From assembly GCA_003331425.1 (NCBI GenBank), contig QOOS01000012.1, forward strand, positions 1 through 34,937: a stretch of 34,937 nucleotides of DNA, given 5' to 3'. Shown here piece by piece: positions 1 to 9,595 of this stretch. The stretch comes from Candidatus Nitrosopumilus sp. (lineage in GTDB: Archaea > Thermoproteota > Nitrososphaeria > Nitrososphaerales > Nitrosopumilaceae). How positions within the stretch are numbered: the stretch's first letter is position 1; each line of letters starts with the position of its first letter. The notes under the pieces were generated by a model. The model ran no database searches, was not told the DNA's origin, and saw nothing but the letters and a program-made list of their open reading frames with translations. The position numbers and the translations under genes were made by a program.

Positions 1-864
1 ATGGACAAATGTATTGTTGTAAAAGGAAGCAAGGCATTTTGTGTTCCAGTTCGCGATGTAAAAAAAGGCGATGAAATAATTGTAGGTGAAGCAGGAATTA
101 AAATTACACCACCTGAACGTCCAAGAGAAGGTGTTAATGTGTTTGAATTTATGGGAAGTTCAAGTTCCAGTGAAAGACCAACACAACATATTGCAAAACA
201 AGTAGCTGATGATATTTACAATACAAAAAAGAATGGTGGAAAGATAGTCATTGTTGGCGGTCCAGCAATTGTTCATACTGGTGCAGATGATTCAGTATCA
301 GAATTAATTAGATCAGGTTACATTGATGGGGTTTTAGCAGGAAATGCACTTGCTGTTCACGATATAGAATATGCAACACTTGGAACTTCATTAGGAATGA
401 ATGTCAAAGATGCCACATTAGCATATCATGGTCATAGAAATCATATGGATACCATCAATGCCGTGTTTAAGGCAGGTTCAATTGCTAAGATGGTTAAAAG
501 TAAAAAATTAACTAAAGGAATTATGTATGAATGTGTAAAAAATAATGTTCCATTTGTTTTAGCAGGTTCAATTCGTGATGATGGACCATTACCTGATGTA
601 ATTACTGATGTTGCAGAGGCTCAAAGACAATACAAAAAAGTTCTCAAAGGTGTAGATATGGTGATAATGATTTCTACTATGCTTCACTCTATTGCAACTG
701 GAAATATGCTACCAGCTAGTGTGAAGGTAATTGTTGTAGATATCAGTCAACCAACTGTCACTAAATTGATGGATAGAGGTACATGGCAAGCACTAGGAAT
801 TGTATCTGATGTTGGTGCATTTTTGCCAATGGTTGCTCAACAAATCAAAAAAAGATCTAAATAA
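1..864 (+). CDS. Archaeal-type ornithine cyclodeaminase (LOR/SDH-like, TIGR00300 family), probably 5'-truncated
   Basis: The 287 residues match the C-terminal part of the archaeal TIGR00300/LOR-SDH family. The Methanococcus maripaludis member was shown to convert ornithine to proline plus ammonia. Visible signatures are ITPPERPREG followed by FEFM and a Ser-rich stretch (about 35-60), a nucleotide-binding-like KIVIVGGPAIVHTG (about 81-94), the GNALAVHDIE block (about 114-123) and LAGSIRDDGPLPDV (about 188-201). Family members are about 400 residues, so the ATG at base 1 is probably internal and the true start lies left of the window. The likely role is cytoplasmic proline synthesis from ornithine. 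The next gene is convergent, only 4 nt away. Confidence 0.75.
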   Translation: MDKCIVVKGSKAFCVPVRDVKKGDEIIVGEAGIKITPPERPREGVNVFEFMGSSSSSERPTQHIAKQVADDIYNTKKNGGKIVIVGGPAIVHTGADDSVSELIRSGYIDGVLAGNALAVHDIEYATLGTSLGMNVKDATLAYHGHRNHMDTINAVFKAGSIAKMVKSKKLTKGIMYECVKNNVPFVLAGSIRDDGPLPDVITDVAEAQRQYKKVLKGVDMVIMISTMLHSIATGNMLPASVKVIVVDISQPTVTKLMDRGTWQALGIVSDVGAFLPMVAQQIKKRSK

Positions 865-868
865 TTTT

Positions 869-2698
869 TCAATTATTTATCAAATGCTCAATTGAAACAA
901 TCATGTCACCTATGGTAAGTTTGTCTTCCGATACCCACAAAGCTAGGTTTGCAACCCATGGAGGCAACTGTTCATCTGCAATTCCTAATAATATTGCAAG
1001 TTCTGAAACATCTTGTGTTGAACCAGTCCAATCTGAAACCACATCATTGAGCATTGACTCATCATAGAAACCCAACACCTTTTGATTTACTTTTGATTCA
1101 AAAACTAGCGGCTCGTTTCCTGCAACCTTCAAAGTTAGTGGTAAAGATACCTTGAAGAAATTTCCTGACCTGTCAGTTCCTTGAACCCAAACATCAGTAG
1201 TCTGCATCGGTTGCAAAAATTTCATGTTAAATGAGATGGTAAACGTGCCAGTCAAATCGTCCTGATTACAACAAACTCTGTTGTCTAATTCTCCAGATTC
1301 TTCAATTACAACATCAGCTTTTGACCATTCTACAGTTTGATCATAATCATAAAACAAATCATCGCCAGTGTTGTGCCATTCATAAAATGTTGTACTTACC
1401 TTTCCATATTCATCAAAATTGTTTGCATAAAAATTATTCATGTCATTTGGTTTGTGTAAAAAGTTCGTATACGTTCCACTATCTGCAATTCTCTCCAAAG
1501 TTCTGTTGTCAGTTAACTCTAAAACAATTTCAACTTGATCTCCAGGGTCTGCAATAATTGGAGTCTTGTAATCATCAAACATTGGGTATGGTGTTTTTTG
1601 ATCAAATGTCCATACATAGTCACGTGTTTCCGATATTTGTGGAGAATTTTCATTAATTATCTCATCAGATGTGTTTGATGTGATATTCACCTCAACTTTG
1701 GCCAGTTTTGGAGCTTCACAGTCATAACATTCATCAGATTTCTTAACTTCTTCTTCACCACATGTTCCAGTTAATTGCCATGGACACGATAATTCAAATT
1801 CACGAATAAACTCTCCAGTTCCATTCCATCTATGATTACCATCTCCTCTATTTGTTCCAAGAACATACATACTTGTTCCATCGGGACTGAATCCTAAACC
1901 CTGGGCATCTTGTTCCCATTCAAGTACATCAAATTCACCTTCATATGAAAAAGAGTCTACATCATAAGCGATGCCCAAGGTAAACTCATGAACTTTTGCA
2001 ACATCAAAACATGCACTTGCACAATCAGCTTCAATAACATAAAATTTATTTCCGTCATCACCAAATTCCATTCCTCTTAGTGACTTTGTTAAATGATCAC
2101 TAATATCAATAGTTCTCACTACACTACCTAATGGTTTGATATCAAATGCATCAATATGAAATTCTAATACGCTTTGTCCTCTATTATTTAGAAATATTTT
2201 TGTTCCATCACCACTGAACTCCATTCCATGCGGACCAGTACCAACAGTATTAGTAATGTCGATTTTTTGTGCGAAACTTGCAGTCTTCACGTTAAAACCA
2301 GTCGATAATGAGTATTGATTTATCTCATCAGCAGCATTACCAACTACAAACATTTTTGTTCCATCACCATTAAACTCTATTCCTCTTGGTTGACCGTCAC
2401 CTGTTCCACCTGAATTTGAATTGAATCGTTGACCATTACCTGCATACGAAAGTGTTGTTAAATCATATCCTGTTGAAAGTGTATATTGTTCAATGAAATC
2501 AGTTGCACCTTCGACAATTATCAATCTTGTACCATCTTCATTAAAATCAAAATAACGAGGTGTGCCGCCAGAACCTGTTAATTCATGACTCTCTACAAAA
2601 GTTACAGTTGCATCAGTAATTTCAGCAAAAGCATCAGAAGGTACAAGAAATACTAGGGAAAATAATGCTAAAACGGATAAAATTATTTTAATTTGCAT
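869..2698 (-). CDS. Secreted beta-propeller-like protein with C-terminal Ig-like region
   Basis: A 609-residue exported protein. Residues 1-25 form a signal peptide (basic start, hydrophobic core, cleavage around DAFA-EIT). Residues about 47-305 hold five related units (about 47-90, 104-145, 156-190, 207-255, 265-305). Each contains an F(N/S)xDGT(K/R)-hydrophobic strand followed by an EYTLST-like strand, as in beta-propeller surface proteins. A Cys-rich linker follows (C305, C313, C324, C327), then a long region without repeats that looks like beta-sandwich domains. There is no obvious C-terminal membrane anchor, so it is probably secreted or bound to the S-layer. Function unknown; adhesion or cell-surface binding is a guess. 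Transcribed alone. Confidence 0.7.
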   Translation of the reverse strand: MQIKIILSVLALFSLVFLVPSDAFAEITDATVTFVESHELTGSGGTPRYFDFNEDGTRLIIVEGATDFIEQYTLSTGYDLTTLSYAGNGQRFNSNSGGTGDGQPRGIEFNGDGTKMFVVGNAADEINQYSLSTGFNVKTASFAQKIDITNTVGTGPHGMEFSGDGTKIFLNNRGQSVLEFHIDAFDIKPLGSVVRTIDISDHLTKSLRGMEFGDDGNKFYVIEADCASACFDVAKVHEFTLGIAYDVDSFSYEGEFDVLEWEQDAQGLGFSPDGTSMYVLGTNRGDGNHRWNGTGEFIREFELSCPWQLTGTCGEEEVKKSDECYDCEAPKLAKVEVNITSNTSDEIINENSPQISETRDYVWTFDQKTPYPMFDDYKTPIIADPGDQVEIVLELTDNRTLERIADSGTYTNFLHKPNDMNNFYANNFDEYGKVSTTFYEWHNTGDDLFYDYDQTVEWSKADVVIEESGELDNRVCCNQDDLTGTFTISFNMKFLQPMQTTDVWVQGTDRSGNFFKVSLPLTLKVAGNEPLVFESKVNQKVLGFYDESMLNDVVSDWTGSTQDVSELAILLGIADEQLPPWVANLALWVSEDKLTIGDMIVSIEHLINN

Positions 2699-2701
2699 TA
2701 G

Positions 2702-2715
2702 ATCTGATCTCAGAT
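2702..2715. promoter_or_regulatory. Perfect inverted repeat at the start of the propeller gene
   Basis: ATCTGA-tc-TCAGAT lies 3 to 17 nt upstream of the ATG at 2698. In a short-leader transcript it would overlap the transcription start or ribosome landing site. It could be a repressor operator or a 5' hairpin. A six-base-arm repeat can arise by chance, so confidence is low. Confidence 0.3.
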
Positions 2716-2819
2716 TTTTTCAATATGTAAGATTTTTCTATAATTTTAGGCACAAATATCCAATTTATAGGAAAATTACTGTGTGAGAATTAATTGAAAA
2801 TAATTTTAAAATTAAATTA

Positions 2820-4178
2820 TTAATTTGGTATTCTTACATTATTTTTTAACATCATCAATTCATCTACTGCATCTCTTTTGAGTGCATCAAAGAACTTTTC
2901 AAGCATTGTTAATCCTGCAACAATTTTAGGTGCATTGTTTTGGACAAATTCAGTTCTTTCAGAATGTGTTTTTGGGGTTTGTTGTTGATAAGCATCAAAA
3001 ACTTTAGCGCCATCATAATCAACATATGCAATTCTTGCACTAAAGTCAGTTCTTTCCAAAACTAGACTATCTCCCCCTACTATTGCAGTATGATATGGAT
3101 GAACAATTAATGCTTCAGATAATTTTTGGGACGTAGTGATTTTTGCTTTTTGTAATTCTGGTGCATATGCATTAAAATCAGCTAAAAGATAAAACGTTGC
3201 CTCAGGTTTTGTAGCTTTAATCCCATCAATTGCAGTTAATGTATTGTAAGTATATTCCCCCATAATTTTATGAATATTTCTTGTAACTTTGAAATACTCA
3301 TCCATTTCATGACTTATTTCAAATCCTGCAACTGCAGCATGCTGAATTGGAGTAGATACTGCAGTGTATTCAGTTGCAAGAATTTTTTTGAATTGAGCTT
3401 TAAGATCAACAGCATGTTGAGGAAATACCACATATCCTAATCTGTATCCCCCAGCAGCATGGGATTTTGATAATCCGTTTGTAACAAAAGTTCCTTCAGG
3501 ATAGATTTTTCCCATACTAACAAATTTTGAAAAATCATACGTAGTTTGAGCATAAATTTCATCAGAAATTACTGTAATGTTTAATTCTCTACATACATCT
3601 GCAAGCTCCTCTAATTCCAATTTGTTGTAAAGCATTCCAGTTGGATTGTGAGGATTATTCAAAATTAGGATTTTTTGCCTATCTTGCAATCTTAATGCTA
3701 ACCGTTTAAGATCATTTGGAGCGATTTTTCCATTTGCCCTAGATGGTAACATGTGGAAATTTTTTTTCAAAAATCTAATTTGTGGTAGATATCCTAGCCA
3801 TGCAGGAGTAGGTAAAATTACAGTTCCGTGTAAAATTTCTAAAAGATTGAAAATCAGTTCTTTTGTGCCAGGACCTACATAGATACGCTCAGGGGCTACA
3901 TCTATTCCAAAATAATGTTTATTATATTTTGAAATTGCATTTCGTAACTGTGGTATGCCTGGAACTGCAGCATATTCTCCTTTGTTTGCATTTTGAATTA
4001 ATGCTTCTTGAATTAATCTAGGCACAGGAAATGGGGATTGTCCAAAAGCAAATCCATAAAATCCAAATTGACATTCAGGATGAGTGCAATCTGAATGAAA
4101 TTCTTGTAAAAATGTATTTAGTTTTAGATTCTCAGGCATCTCAATGTCTTCAACTTGTTGATCAACTATGAATCTCAA
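2820..4178 (-). CDS. PLP-dependent class I/II aminotransferase
   Basis: A 452-residue fold-type I aminotransferase. It shows NNPHNPTG (174-181), SDEIY (205-209, cofactor-ring Asp 206), the Schiff-base lysine K238 in NGLSKSHAAGGYRLGY, and R246 in the phosphate site. These are diagnostic of the aspartate/alanine aminotransferase group. The usual length is 390-400, so this protein has extra N- and C-terminal segments. The C-terminal part (from about residue 395) looks helical and is not typical of the family. An alternative start is Met14 (MPENLK). The amino donor cannot be read from sequence. Confidence 0.85.
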   Translation of the reverse strand: MRFIVDQQVEDIEMPENLKLNTFLQEFHSDCTHPECQFGFYGFAFGQSPFPVPRLIQEALIQNANKGEYAAVPGIPQLRNAISKYNKHYFGIDVAPERIYVGPGTKELIFNLLEILHGTVILPTPAWLGYLPQIRFLKKNFHMLPSRANGKIAPNDLKRLALRLQDRQKILILNNPHNPTGMLYNKLELEELADVCRELNITVISDEIYAQTTYDFSKFVSMGKIYPEGTFVTNGLSKSHAAGGYRLGYVVFPQHAVDLKAQFKKILATEYTAVSTPIQHAAVAGFEISHEMDEYFKVTRNIHKIMGEYTYNTLTAIDGIKATKPEATFYLLADFNAYAPELQKAKITTSQKLSEALIVHPYHTAIVGGDSLVLERTDFSARIAYVDYDGAKVFDAYQQQTPKTHSERTEFVQNNAPKIVAGLTMLEKFFDALKRDAVDELMMLKNNVRIPN

Positions 4179-4233
4179 TATTTCAAATTATGAAATTTTA
4201 ATTATTATTCCAAAGTTAAAAAGAAGAAATCAA

Positions 4234-4256
4234 AGGGGTTGATTTTCTAAACCCCT
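4234..4256 (-). terminator. GC-rich hairpin, possible terminator of the 50-aa ORF
   Basis: AGGGGTT and AACCCCT form a 7-bp stem with a 9-nt loop, and read on the minus strand it is followed by a T-rich tract. It lies downstream of the small ORF ending at 4321 and upstream of the aminotransferase start at 4178. Archaeal termination mostly depends on T-tracts, so this may instead be a leader structure. Confidence 0.4.
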
Positions 4257-4320
4257 GTTCTGTATTTTATGAAGATATTTTACAATAATGATGTGCATTT
4301 ACAATTAATTGCACATATTT

Positions 4321-4473
4321 CTACAAATGATAACTAGGACGCTTGAGAGTTTCACTTTCTTTCAAAGCTAATTCCTTTTTTTCAACAAACGTTAACTGCT
4401 TTTGATTATTGATGGAATCAACTTTCTTTTGAAAATCAGTTACTATTTTTTCATTAGTTGTGGATGAAATCAT
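4321..4473 (-). CDS. Small hypothetical protein (50 aa)
   Basis: ATG at 4473 to TAG at 4321. The product is polar and Lys/Glu-rich (starting MISSTTNEKI, ending KRPSYHL), predicted helical, with no Cys or membrane segment. It fills the only gap between the acyl-CoA synthetase and the aminotransferase and is followed by a hairpin. I do not recognise a family. Coding potential rests on the open frame, composition and position only. Confidence 0.45.
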   Translation of the reverse strand: MISSTTNEKIVTDFQKKVDSINNQKQLTFVEKKELALKESETLKRPSYHL

Positions 4474-4515
4474 CGTATAGTTATAGTGAATAAAAGATAT
4501 AAGATTTTTCTATTT

Positions 4516-6441
4516 TCAATTGATTTTTTGAATTTCATTTAAAATGTGAGGATTCTCTAATGATGATAAATCTCCCAATGGCTTACCCAAAATCTTTGAT
4601 TTCAATAGTCTGCGCATTATTTTTCCTGTACGTGTTTTTGGAAGATCAGTCAACTGAATAATAAATCGAGGTTTTGCAATTTTACCAATCTTTTTGGAAA
4701 TGTGTTCTGTAATTTCATTTTCTAAATTTGTGTCGTCCTTATTTTCTGCGACAAAAAATACCACAATTGCCTCCCCTGTGATTTCATCAGGTATTGCAAT
4801 GGATGCTGCATCTGATATTTTTTTATGTGAAATTACAGTGTGTTCAATTTCTGCAGTACTCATTCTATGACCTGATACATTGATTACATCATCAGTTCTA
4901 CCTTGCATGTACCACAAATTATCCTCATCTTTTAGTACATAATCTCCATGAAACCAAATGTTTTCAAATTTTGACCAGTATGTCTCAACGTATCTCTGAT
5001 CATCATTTAACAAGCTTCTGGTCATTCCAGGCCAAGGGGATTTGATAACCAAATATCCGTTTTCTCCTGTAACTGATTCTCCATCATCATTAACAACATC
5101 TAGATTCATTCCAGGAACTGGAATTCCTACAGTTGATGGTTTTAACTTCATTCCTGGAAATACAGATAACATTGCACCTCCAATTTCAGTACCTCCTGAT
5201 AAATTCATTATTGGAATTTTTTTATTTCCAACATTTTCAAATAACCACCACCATGAGTCTTCATCTAATGGTTCTCCAGTCGTAGGAATATTTTGTAAGG
5301 AATCTAAAGAATATTTGTTGAGAGGATTTGAATTAATTTTTTTAAATAATCTTACAGCAGTTGGAGAAATTCCAAATATTGTTGCCTGATATTTTGATAA
5401 TATCTCCCACACCCTATCAGAATTTGGAAAATCTAAGGCTCCATCATAAATTACCGCACTGGAGCCTACCAGCAAGAGTCCATACACGTTCCAAACTAGA
5501 CCTGTTATCCAGCCAATATCAGCAGGCCAAAACAGCCTATCCTCTTTACCCATATTCACCAAATATGATGCCTGATGACCTGCAAATACAGAAAAACCAC
5601 CATGTGTGTGAACCACGCCCTTGGGTTTTCCGGTAGTTCCAGACGTATACAAAATAAACAATGGGTCTTCTGAATCCATTATCTCAGTATCACATGTATC
5701 CTTTTGCTGTAAAACTAATTCATCATAAAATTGAATTTTTTCTGATTTTTCAAATTTATCAATTCCTTTGTAATAAACAACAATAATTTTTTCAATGTCT
5801 GTATCTATTATTGCATTATCTACGGTAGTTTTTTGAGATATGGCCTTACCTTTTCTATGAAATCCATCAGAAGTTATCAATATTTTTGCATGACAATCTT
5901 GCAATCTTGTTTTTAATGATTCAGAGCTATATCCTGAAAAAACAATAGTTTGAACAGCTCCAATTTTTGCTGCAGCAAGTATTGATACGATTGCTTCTTC
6001 AATCATTGGCAAGTATATTGCAATTACATCCCCCTTTTTGACCCCTAAAGATTTGTAGACATTTGCAAGTTTTGAAACCTTTGTGTTTAATTCAACATAT
6101 GATAATTTTGTTTCAATCCCATCTTCAGAAATAAAATTATAAGCTATTTTTTCAGGAGTTTGTTTTGTAAATTTTTCTACAGATGATTTATAGAGATTTG
6201 TCTTTCCATCAACAAACCATTTTGTCCATGGGATTCCATTTGAAGTATCCAGTGTTTTTGTATATGGTGTATCCCAAACAATTCCAATATCTTTTTCAAC
6301 AGATTCCCAAAACCACTCCAAATTAGTTTTTGATTTTTCTGATAATTCTTCTAATGATGAAATGTTGTGTTTTTTCATAAATTTGTAAATATTGGAATTT
6401 TGATATTGCTCCTCATTTGGAATGAATTCAAAATTTGACAA
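4516..6441 (-). CDS. AMP-forming acyl-CoA synthetase, Acs-like with altered acyl pocket
   Basis: 641 residues, close to acetyl-CoA synthetase in length and order. An ACAS N-domain (about 40-90) is followed by the P-loop YTSGTTGKPKG (265-275), the hinge region GDYVLKDEDNLWYMQGRTDD (499-518), VSGHRMSTAEIE (522-533) and the catalytic lysine K607 in PKTRTGKIMRR. In true acetyl-CoA synthetases WQTETGG carries the Trp (W414 in Salmonella) that caps the acetate pocket. Here the aligned stretch is G416-GTEIGG, so Trp is replaced by Gly. This change is known to enlarge the pocket in Acs relatives, including the Metallosphaera synthetase engineered to use 4-hydroxybutyrate. A C3-C4 (hydroxy)acid substrate is therefore more likely than acetate. 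Confidence 0.85.
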   Translation of the reverse strand: MSNFEFIPNEEQYQNSNIYKFMKKHNISSLEELSEKSKTNLEWFWESVEKDIGIVWDTPYTKTLDTSNGIPWTKWFVDGKTNLYKSSVEKFTKQTPEKIAYNFISEDGIETKLSYVELNTKVSKLANVYKSLGVKKGDVIAIYLPMIEEAIVSILAAAKIGAVQTIVFSGYSSESLKTRLQDCHAKILITSDGFHRKGKAISQKTTVDNAIIDTDIEKIIVVYYKGIDKFEKSEKIQFYDELVLQQKDTCDTEIMDSEDPLFILYTSGTTGKPKGVVHTHGGFSVFAGHQASYLVNMGKEDRLFWPADIGWITGLVWNVYGLLLVGSSAVIYDGALDFPNSDRVWEILSKYQATIFGISPTAVRLFKKINSNPLNKYSLDSLQNIPTTGEPLDEDSWWWLFENVGNKKIPIMNLSGGTEIGGAMLSVFPGMKLKPSTVGIPVPGMNLDVVNDDGESVTGENGYLVIKSPWPGMTRSLLNDDQRYVETYWSKFENIWFHGDYVLKDEDNLWYMQGRTDDVINVSGHRMSTAEIEHTVISHKKISDAASIAIPDEITGEAIVVFFVAENKDDTNLENEITEHISKKIGKIAKPRFIIQLTDLPKTRTGKIMRRLLKSKILGKPLGDLSSLENPHILNEIQKIN

Positions 6442-6485
6442 GTTTCATTTTTTTCAACACTTTGACCGTAAAAAGATTTTTTAAT

Positions 6486-6746
6486 TTATGAGATATCTAT
6501 GCCGAGACGTCGTGCACATGCTATTGCTGCTTTGCCATCATCTTCAGTAATTCCAAATTTTAACAACTGATCTGTACACTCTGTGCCTGTATTTCGGGTG
6601 TTTTCATGATAGTATTCGCGTAAAATTACCCCTACTCTATCATCTAATCTTTTTTTTGTAGCCTCATTCATGCCTGCTTGTAAAATTGTTGCATCTGATG
6701 TTGCAAGAATTTTTATGAATTCTATATCTTCTAGAGATAAATCCAT
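6486..6746 (-). CDS. Small helical protein at the end of the gatCAB operon
   Basis: 86 residues; its start overlaps the gatB stop by one base, so it is probably translationally coupled. The sequence (MDLSLEDIEFIKILATSDAT...) is helical and acidic at the N-terminus, without motifs I recognise. Cys 57 and Cys 76 are not arranged as a metal site. Its position suggests co-expression with the tRNA amidotransferase; whether it works with that enzyme is unknown. Confidence 0.65.
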   Translation of the reverse strand: MDLSLEDIEFIKILATSDATILQAGMNEATKKRLDDRVGVILREYYHENTRNTGTECTDQLLKFGITEDDGKAAIACARRLGIDIS

Positions 6747-8152
6747 TATATCCCAATCTGTTTTTTTAATAAATTCAATGTAGATGTAGGATCTGCCTTT
6801 CCTTTTGTAGCTTGCATTACTTTGCCTACCAGATAGTTAATTGTTTGAGGATTAGATTTTGCTTGTTCTACAGCTTCTGATTCATCAGATATTATTTTGT
6901 CTATGATTTTTAGTAATTCTGATTCATCAGATACATTACCTAAATCTAAATCAGAAATAATTTGAGATACACTTTTTCCTGTTTTTAAAATTTCATGTAA
7001 AGCGTTTTTAGAAGAGTTTCTTGATACCTTGCCAGTTTGAATTGAATCTGCCAGGTCTCTTAAATGAGTGGCTGTAAGTTTAGATGACTCACGTTTTTCT
7101 CTAGTGTCTTCTAATCCCATTAATTCAGTTGTTATGATATTTGCAACTTCTTTGGCATTTGATTCAGTATGTGACTTTTCAAACATATCAGAATAAAATT
7201 TATCTGAAGATAATACATCTGCAACTTGTTCTGGAATATTATATTTTGTAACATATCTTTCTTTTTTAGAACTAATACTTTCAGGCATTTCAGATTTTAA
7301 TTCAGTGCGAATTTCTGGATTTATCTTTACCCAAGGTATGTCACCTTCAAGAAAATATCTGTAATCCATGTCTTCCTCTTTTGAACGTGAAGACACGGTA
7401 ATTTTTCTCCTATCATCCCAGTGTCGTGTTTCTTGTGCAATTGGTATGTCTCTGTCATGCAAACTCTCTTGTCGGGTAATTTCAAAATGAGCTGCTTTTT
7501 CTAAATCATGAAAAGAGCCAATGTTTTTGATTTCAACTTTATTTCCGCCATGTACAGATACATTGGCATCTGCACGCATTGCTCCTTCTAAAGTAGGGTC
7601 TGCAACCCCTAGGTTTTTGAGTAAATCTGACAATATGTTAAGAAAATCACGCACTTCTTTAGGTGTCTCAAAGTCTGGTTCAGTTACAATTTCAACTAAA
7701 GGAGTGCCTGCACGGTTGTAATCCACCAAAGTTATTTGATTTTTTGAAGAACTTCCTTCATAGATTAACCTACCAGGATCTTCTTCTAATTGAATTCTAG
7801 TAATTCTAATTTTCTTATCTCCTACAGAAATTGTTCCAGAACCACCAACACTGGTATCACCGTAAATATTCAATTGTGTAATTTGGAAATTTTTAGGCAA
7901 ATCAGGATAAAAATAATTTTTTCTAAAAAATGCAATTTTTTCAGGAGTAGAGCAATTCAATGCCATTGCAATCATGGTTGCTTTTTTTACTGCTTCTTGG
8001 TTTAATCTGGGTAAACTACCTGGCATTCCTGCACACACAGGACATATGTTTTCATTTGGTTCAAATTCACGATAGTTTGCCTTACATGAACAAAATAACT
8101 TACTTTGTAAATTTGTTAATTGACAGTGAATTTCTAAACCAATTTTTGTCAT
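6746..8152 (-). CDS. gatB: Asp-tRNA(Asn)/Glu-tRNA(Gln) amidotransferase subunit B
   Basis: 468 residues, normal for GatB. It begins with the family block KIGLEIHCQL and the zinc site CSCK...CPVCAGMPGSLP (about 22-46), then has the kinase-like cradle blocks FFRKNYFYPDLPKNFQITQ, LEEDPGRL, DYNRAGTPLVEIVTEPD and RADANVSV. The C-terminal YqeY-like tail domain is complete. GatB binds the mischarged tRNA and phosphorylates its Asp or Glu before amidation. The start ATG overlaps the end of gatA by 4 nt. Confidence 0.97.
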   Translation of the reverse strand: MTKIGLEIHCQLTNLQSKLFCSCKANYREFEPNENICPVCAGMPGSLPRLNQEAVKKATMIAMALNCSTPEKIAFFRKNYFYPDLPKNFQITQLNIYGDTSVGGSGTISVGDKKIRITRIQLEEDPGRLIYEGSSSKNQITLVDYNRAGTPLVEIVTEPDFETPKEVRDFLNILSDLLKNLGVADPTLEGAMRADANVSVHGGNKVEIKNIGSFHDLEKAAHFEITRQESLHDRDIPIAQETRHWDDRRKITVSSRSKEEDMDYRYFLEGDIPWVKINPEIRTELKSEMPESISSKKERYVTKYNIPEQVADVLSSDKFYSDMFEKSHTESNAKEVANIITTELMGLEDTREKRESSKLTATHLRDLADSIQTGKVSRNSSKNALHEILKTGKSVSQIISDLDLGNVSDESELLKIIDKIISDESEAVEQAKSNPQTINYLVGKVMQATKGKADPTSTLNLLKKQIGI

Positions 8153-9594
8153 ATTGGTACCTCCGGTAAGGTAACTGTTTGTTCTAATGCATGAGCTGCT
8201 TGTAAAAGCAGTTTATCGTCCATAGAATTTGCTAATAATTGAATTCCAATTGGCAAGCCATTTACAATTTTAAACGGAATTGAAATGGCAGGTTTACCAG
8301 TTAGATTAGCTGTAACTGTATTGATATCTACTAAAAATAGAGACACAGGATCATCAATTTTTTCTCCAATTTTAAATGGCAATATTGGAACAGTTGGTGC
8401 AATCAAAAGATCAAATTTCTTAAATGCTTCATTGATTTGTTTTGTAAGTTTACTTTTTACTTTCATAGCTTTGAGAAAATATTTTCCTGCATGACCTGCA
8501 GATGGAACAAATCCTCCAATGATCATTCGTCTAGTTACTTCAGGTCCAAAGTTTTTTCTAGCTTTTGAAATGTAGGAATTAAATTCATAACCTTCAACAG
8601 GCATTTCATATCCATATCTCAAATTATCGTATCTTGCTAGATTACTACCAGCTTCTGTTGCAGTTATTGTATAATATGCGGCTACAGAATATTTTACCAT
8701 ATCTAAGGATACTTCTTCACAGGTAGCACCTAATCCTTCAAGTTTAGAGATAGCCTCTTTTGTAGCAGAAAGTACTTCAGGATCAATTCCTTCTCCCATC
8801 ATTTCTGTAATTATTCCAATTTTTTTGCCTTCTATTCCTGATTCAATTCCTTCCAAATAGTCTTCATTATTGTTGTTAATTGTAGTATTGTCATTTGGGT
8901 CAATTCCTGCGATGAGATTTAACATGAATGCAGTGTCCTTAACAGTTCTAGTTAGAGGGCCTATCTGTTCAATACTATTTGCGTATGAAATTAATCCAAA
9001 TCTACTGATTAATCCATAAGTTGGTTTGTATCCTACAGTTGAGCAAAAACTGGCAGGGTTTCTAACTGAACCCCCAGTATCAGAACCCAATGACGCAATA
9101 CATTCGTATGAACTAACAGATACTGCACTTCCACCAGATGAACCTCCCGGAACATGTTCAATATTCCACGGGTTTTTGCTGGGTCCAAAAGCACTAAACT
9201 CAGTAGTTAGACCCATGGCAAATTCATCCATGTTTACCTTGCCGATGAAAATTGCATCTTGTTTTTTTAATTTTGAGATTACTGTTGCGTCATATGGTGC
9301 AACAAAGTTTTCAAGCATCTTTGATGCACATGTAGTTTTTGTATCTTTGATACACATGTTGTCTTTAATTGAAATTGGCATCCCGTAACATGCCCCTACA
9401 TTTTCTCCAGATTTTATTTTCTTATCGATATTACGGGCTTGATCAATTGCATCATCATTTACAGATAAAAACGCATGAAGTTTGTCATCAACTTGATTAA
9501 TTCTTTCAATTGTTTTTGCAGTGAATTCCTCTACAGTAATATTTCCAGTTTTTACTTCTTCGATAAATTCAAGAGCAGATATTTTTAGATTCAT
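8149..9594 (-). CDS. gatA: Asp-tRNA(Asn)/Glu-tRNA(Gln) amidotransferase subunit A
   Basis: 481 residues of the amidase-signature family. The catalytic Lys is in GMPISIKDN, and the cis-Ser and nucleophile Ser are in GGSSGGSAVSV and LGSDTGGSVRNPA. GatA hydrolyses glutamine (or asparagine) and passes ammonia to GatB. It starts 1 nt after the gatC stop and overlaps gatB, so gatC-gatA-gatB is a tight operon. Confidence 0.97.
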   Translation of the reverse strand: MNLKISALEFIEEVKTGNITVEEFTAKTIERINQVDDKLHAFLSVNDDAIDQARNIDKKIKSGENVGACYGMPISIKDNMCIKDTKTTCASKMLENFVAPYDATVISKLKKQDAIFIGKVNMDEFAMGLTTEFSAFGPSKNPWNIEHVPGGSSGGSAVSVSSYECIASLGSDTGGSVRNPASFCSTVGYKPTYGLISRFGLISYANSIEQIGPLTRTVKDTAFMLNLIAGIDPNDNTTINNNNEDYLEGIESGIEGKKIGIITEMMGEGIDPEVLSATKEAISKLEGLGATCEEVSLDMVKYSVAAYYTITATEAGSNLARYDNLRYGYEMPVEGYEFNSYISKARKNFGPEVTRRMIIGGFVPSAGHAGKYFLKAMKVKSKLTKQINEAFKKFDLLIAPTVPILPFKIGEKIDDPVSLFLVDINTVTANLTGKPAISIPFKIVNGLPIGIQLLANSMDDKLLLQAAHALEQTVTLPEVPI

Positions 9595-9595
9595 A

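Noticed and set aside
5042-5636. Plus-strand open frames inside the acyl-CoA synthetase
   Set aside because: Antisense to a strongly conserved gene; products have no family features.
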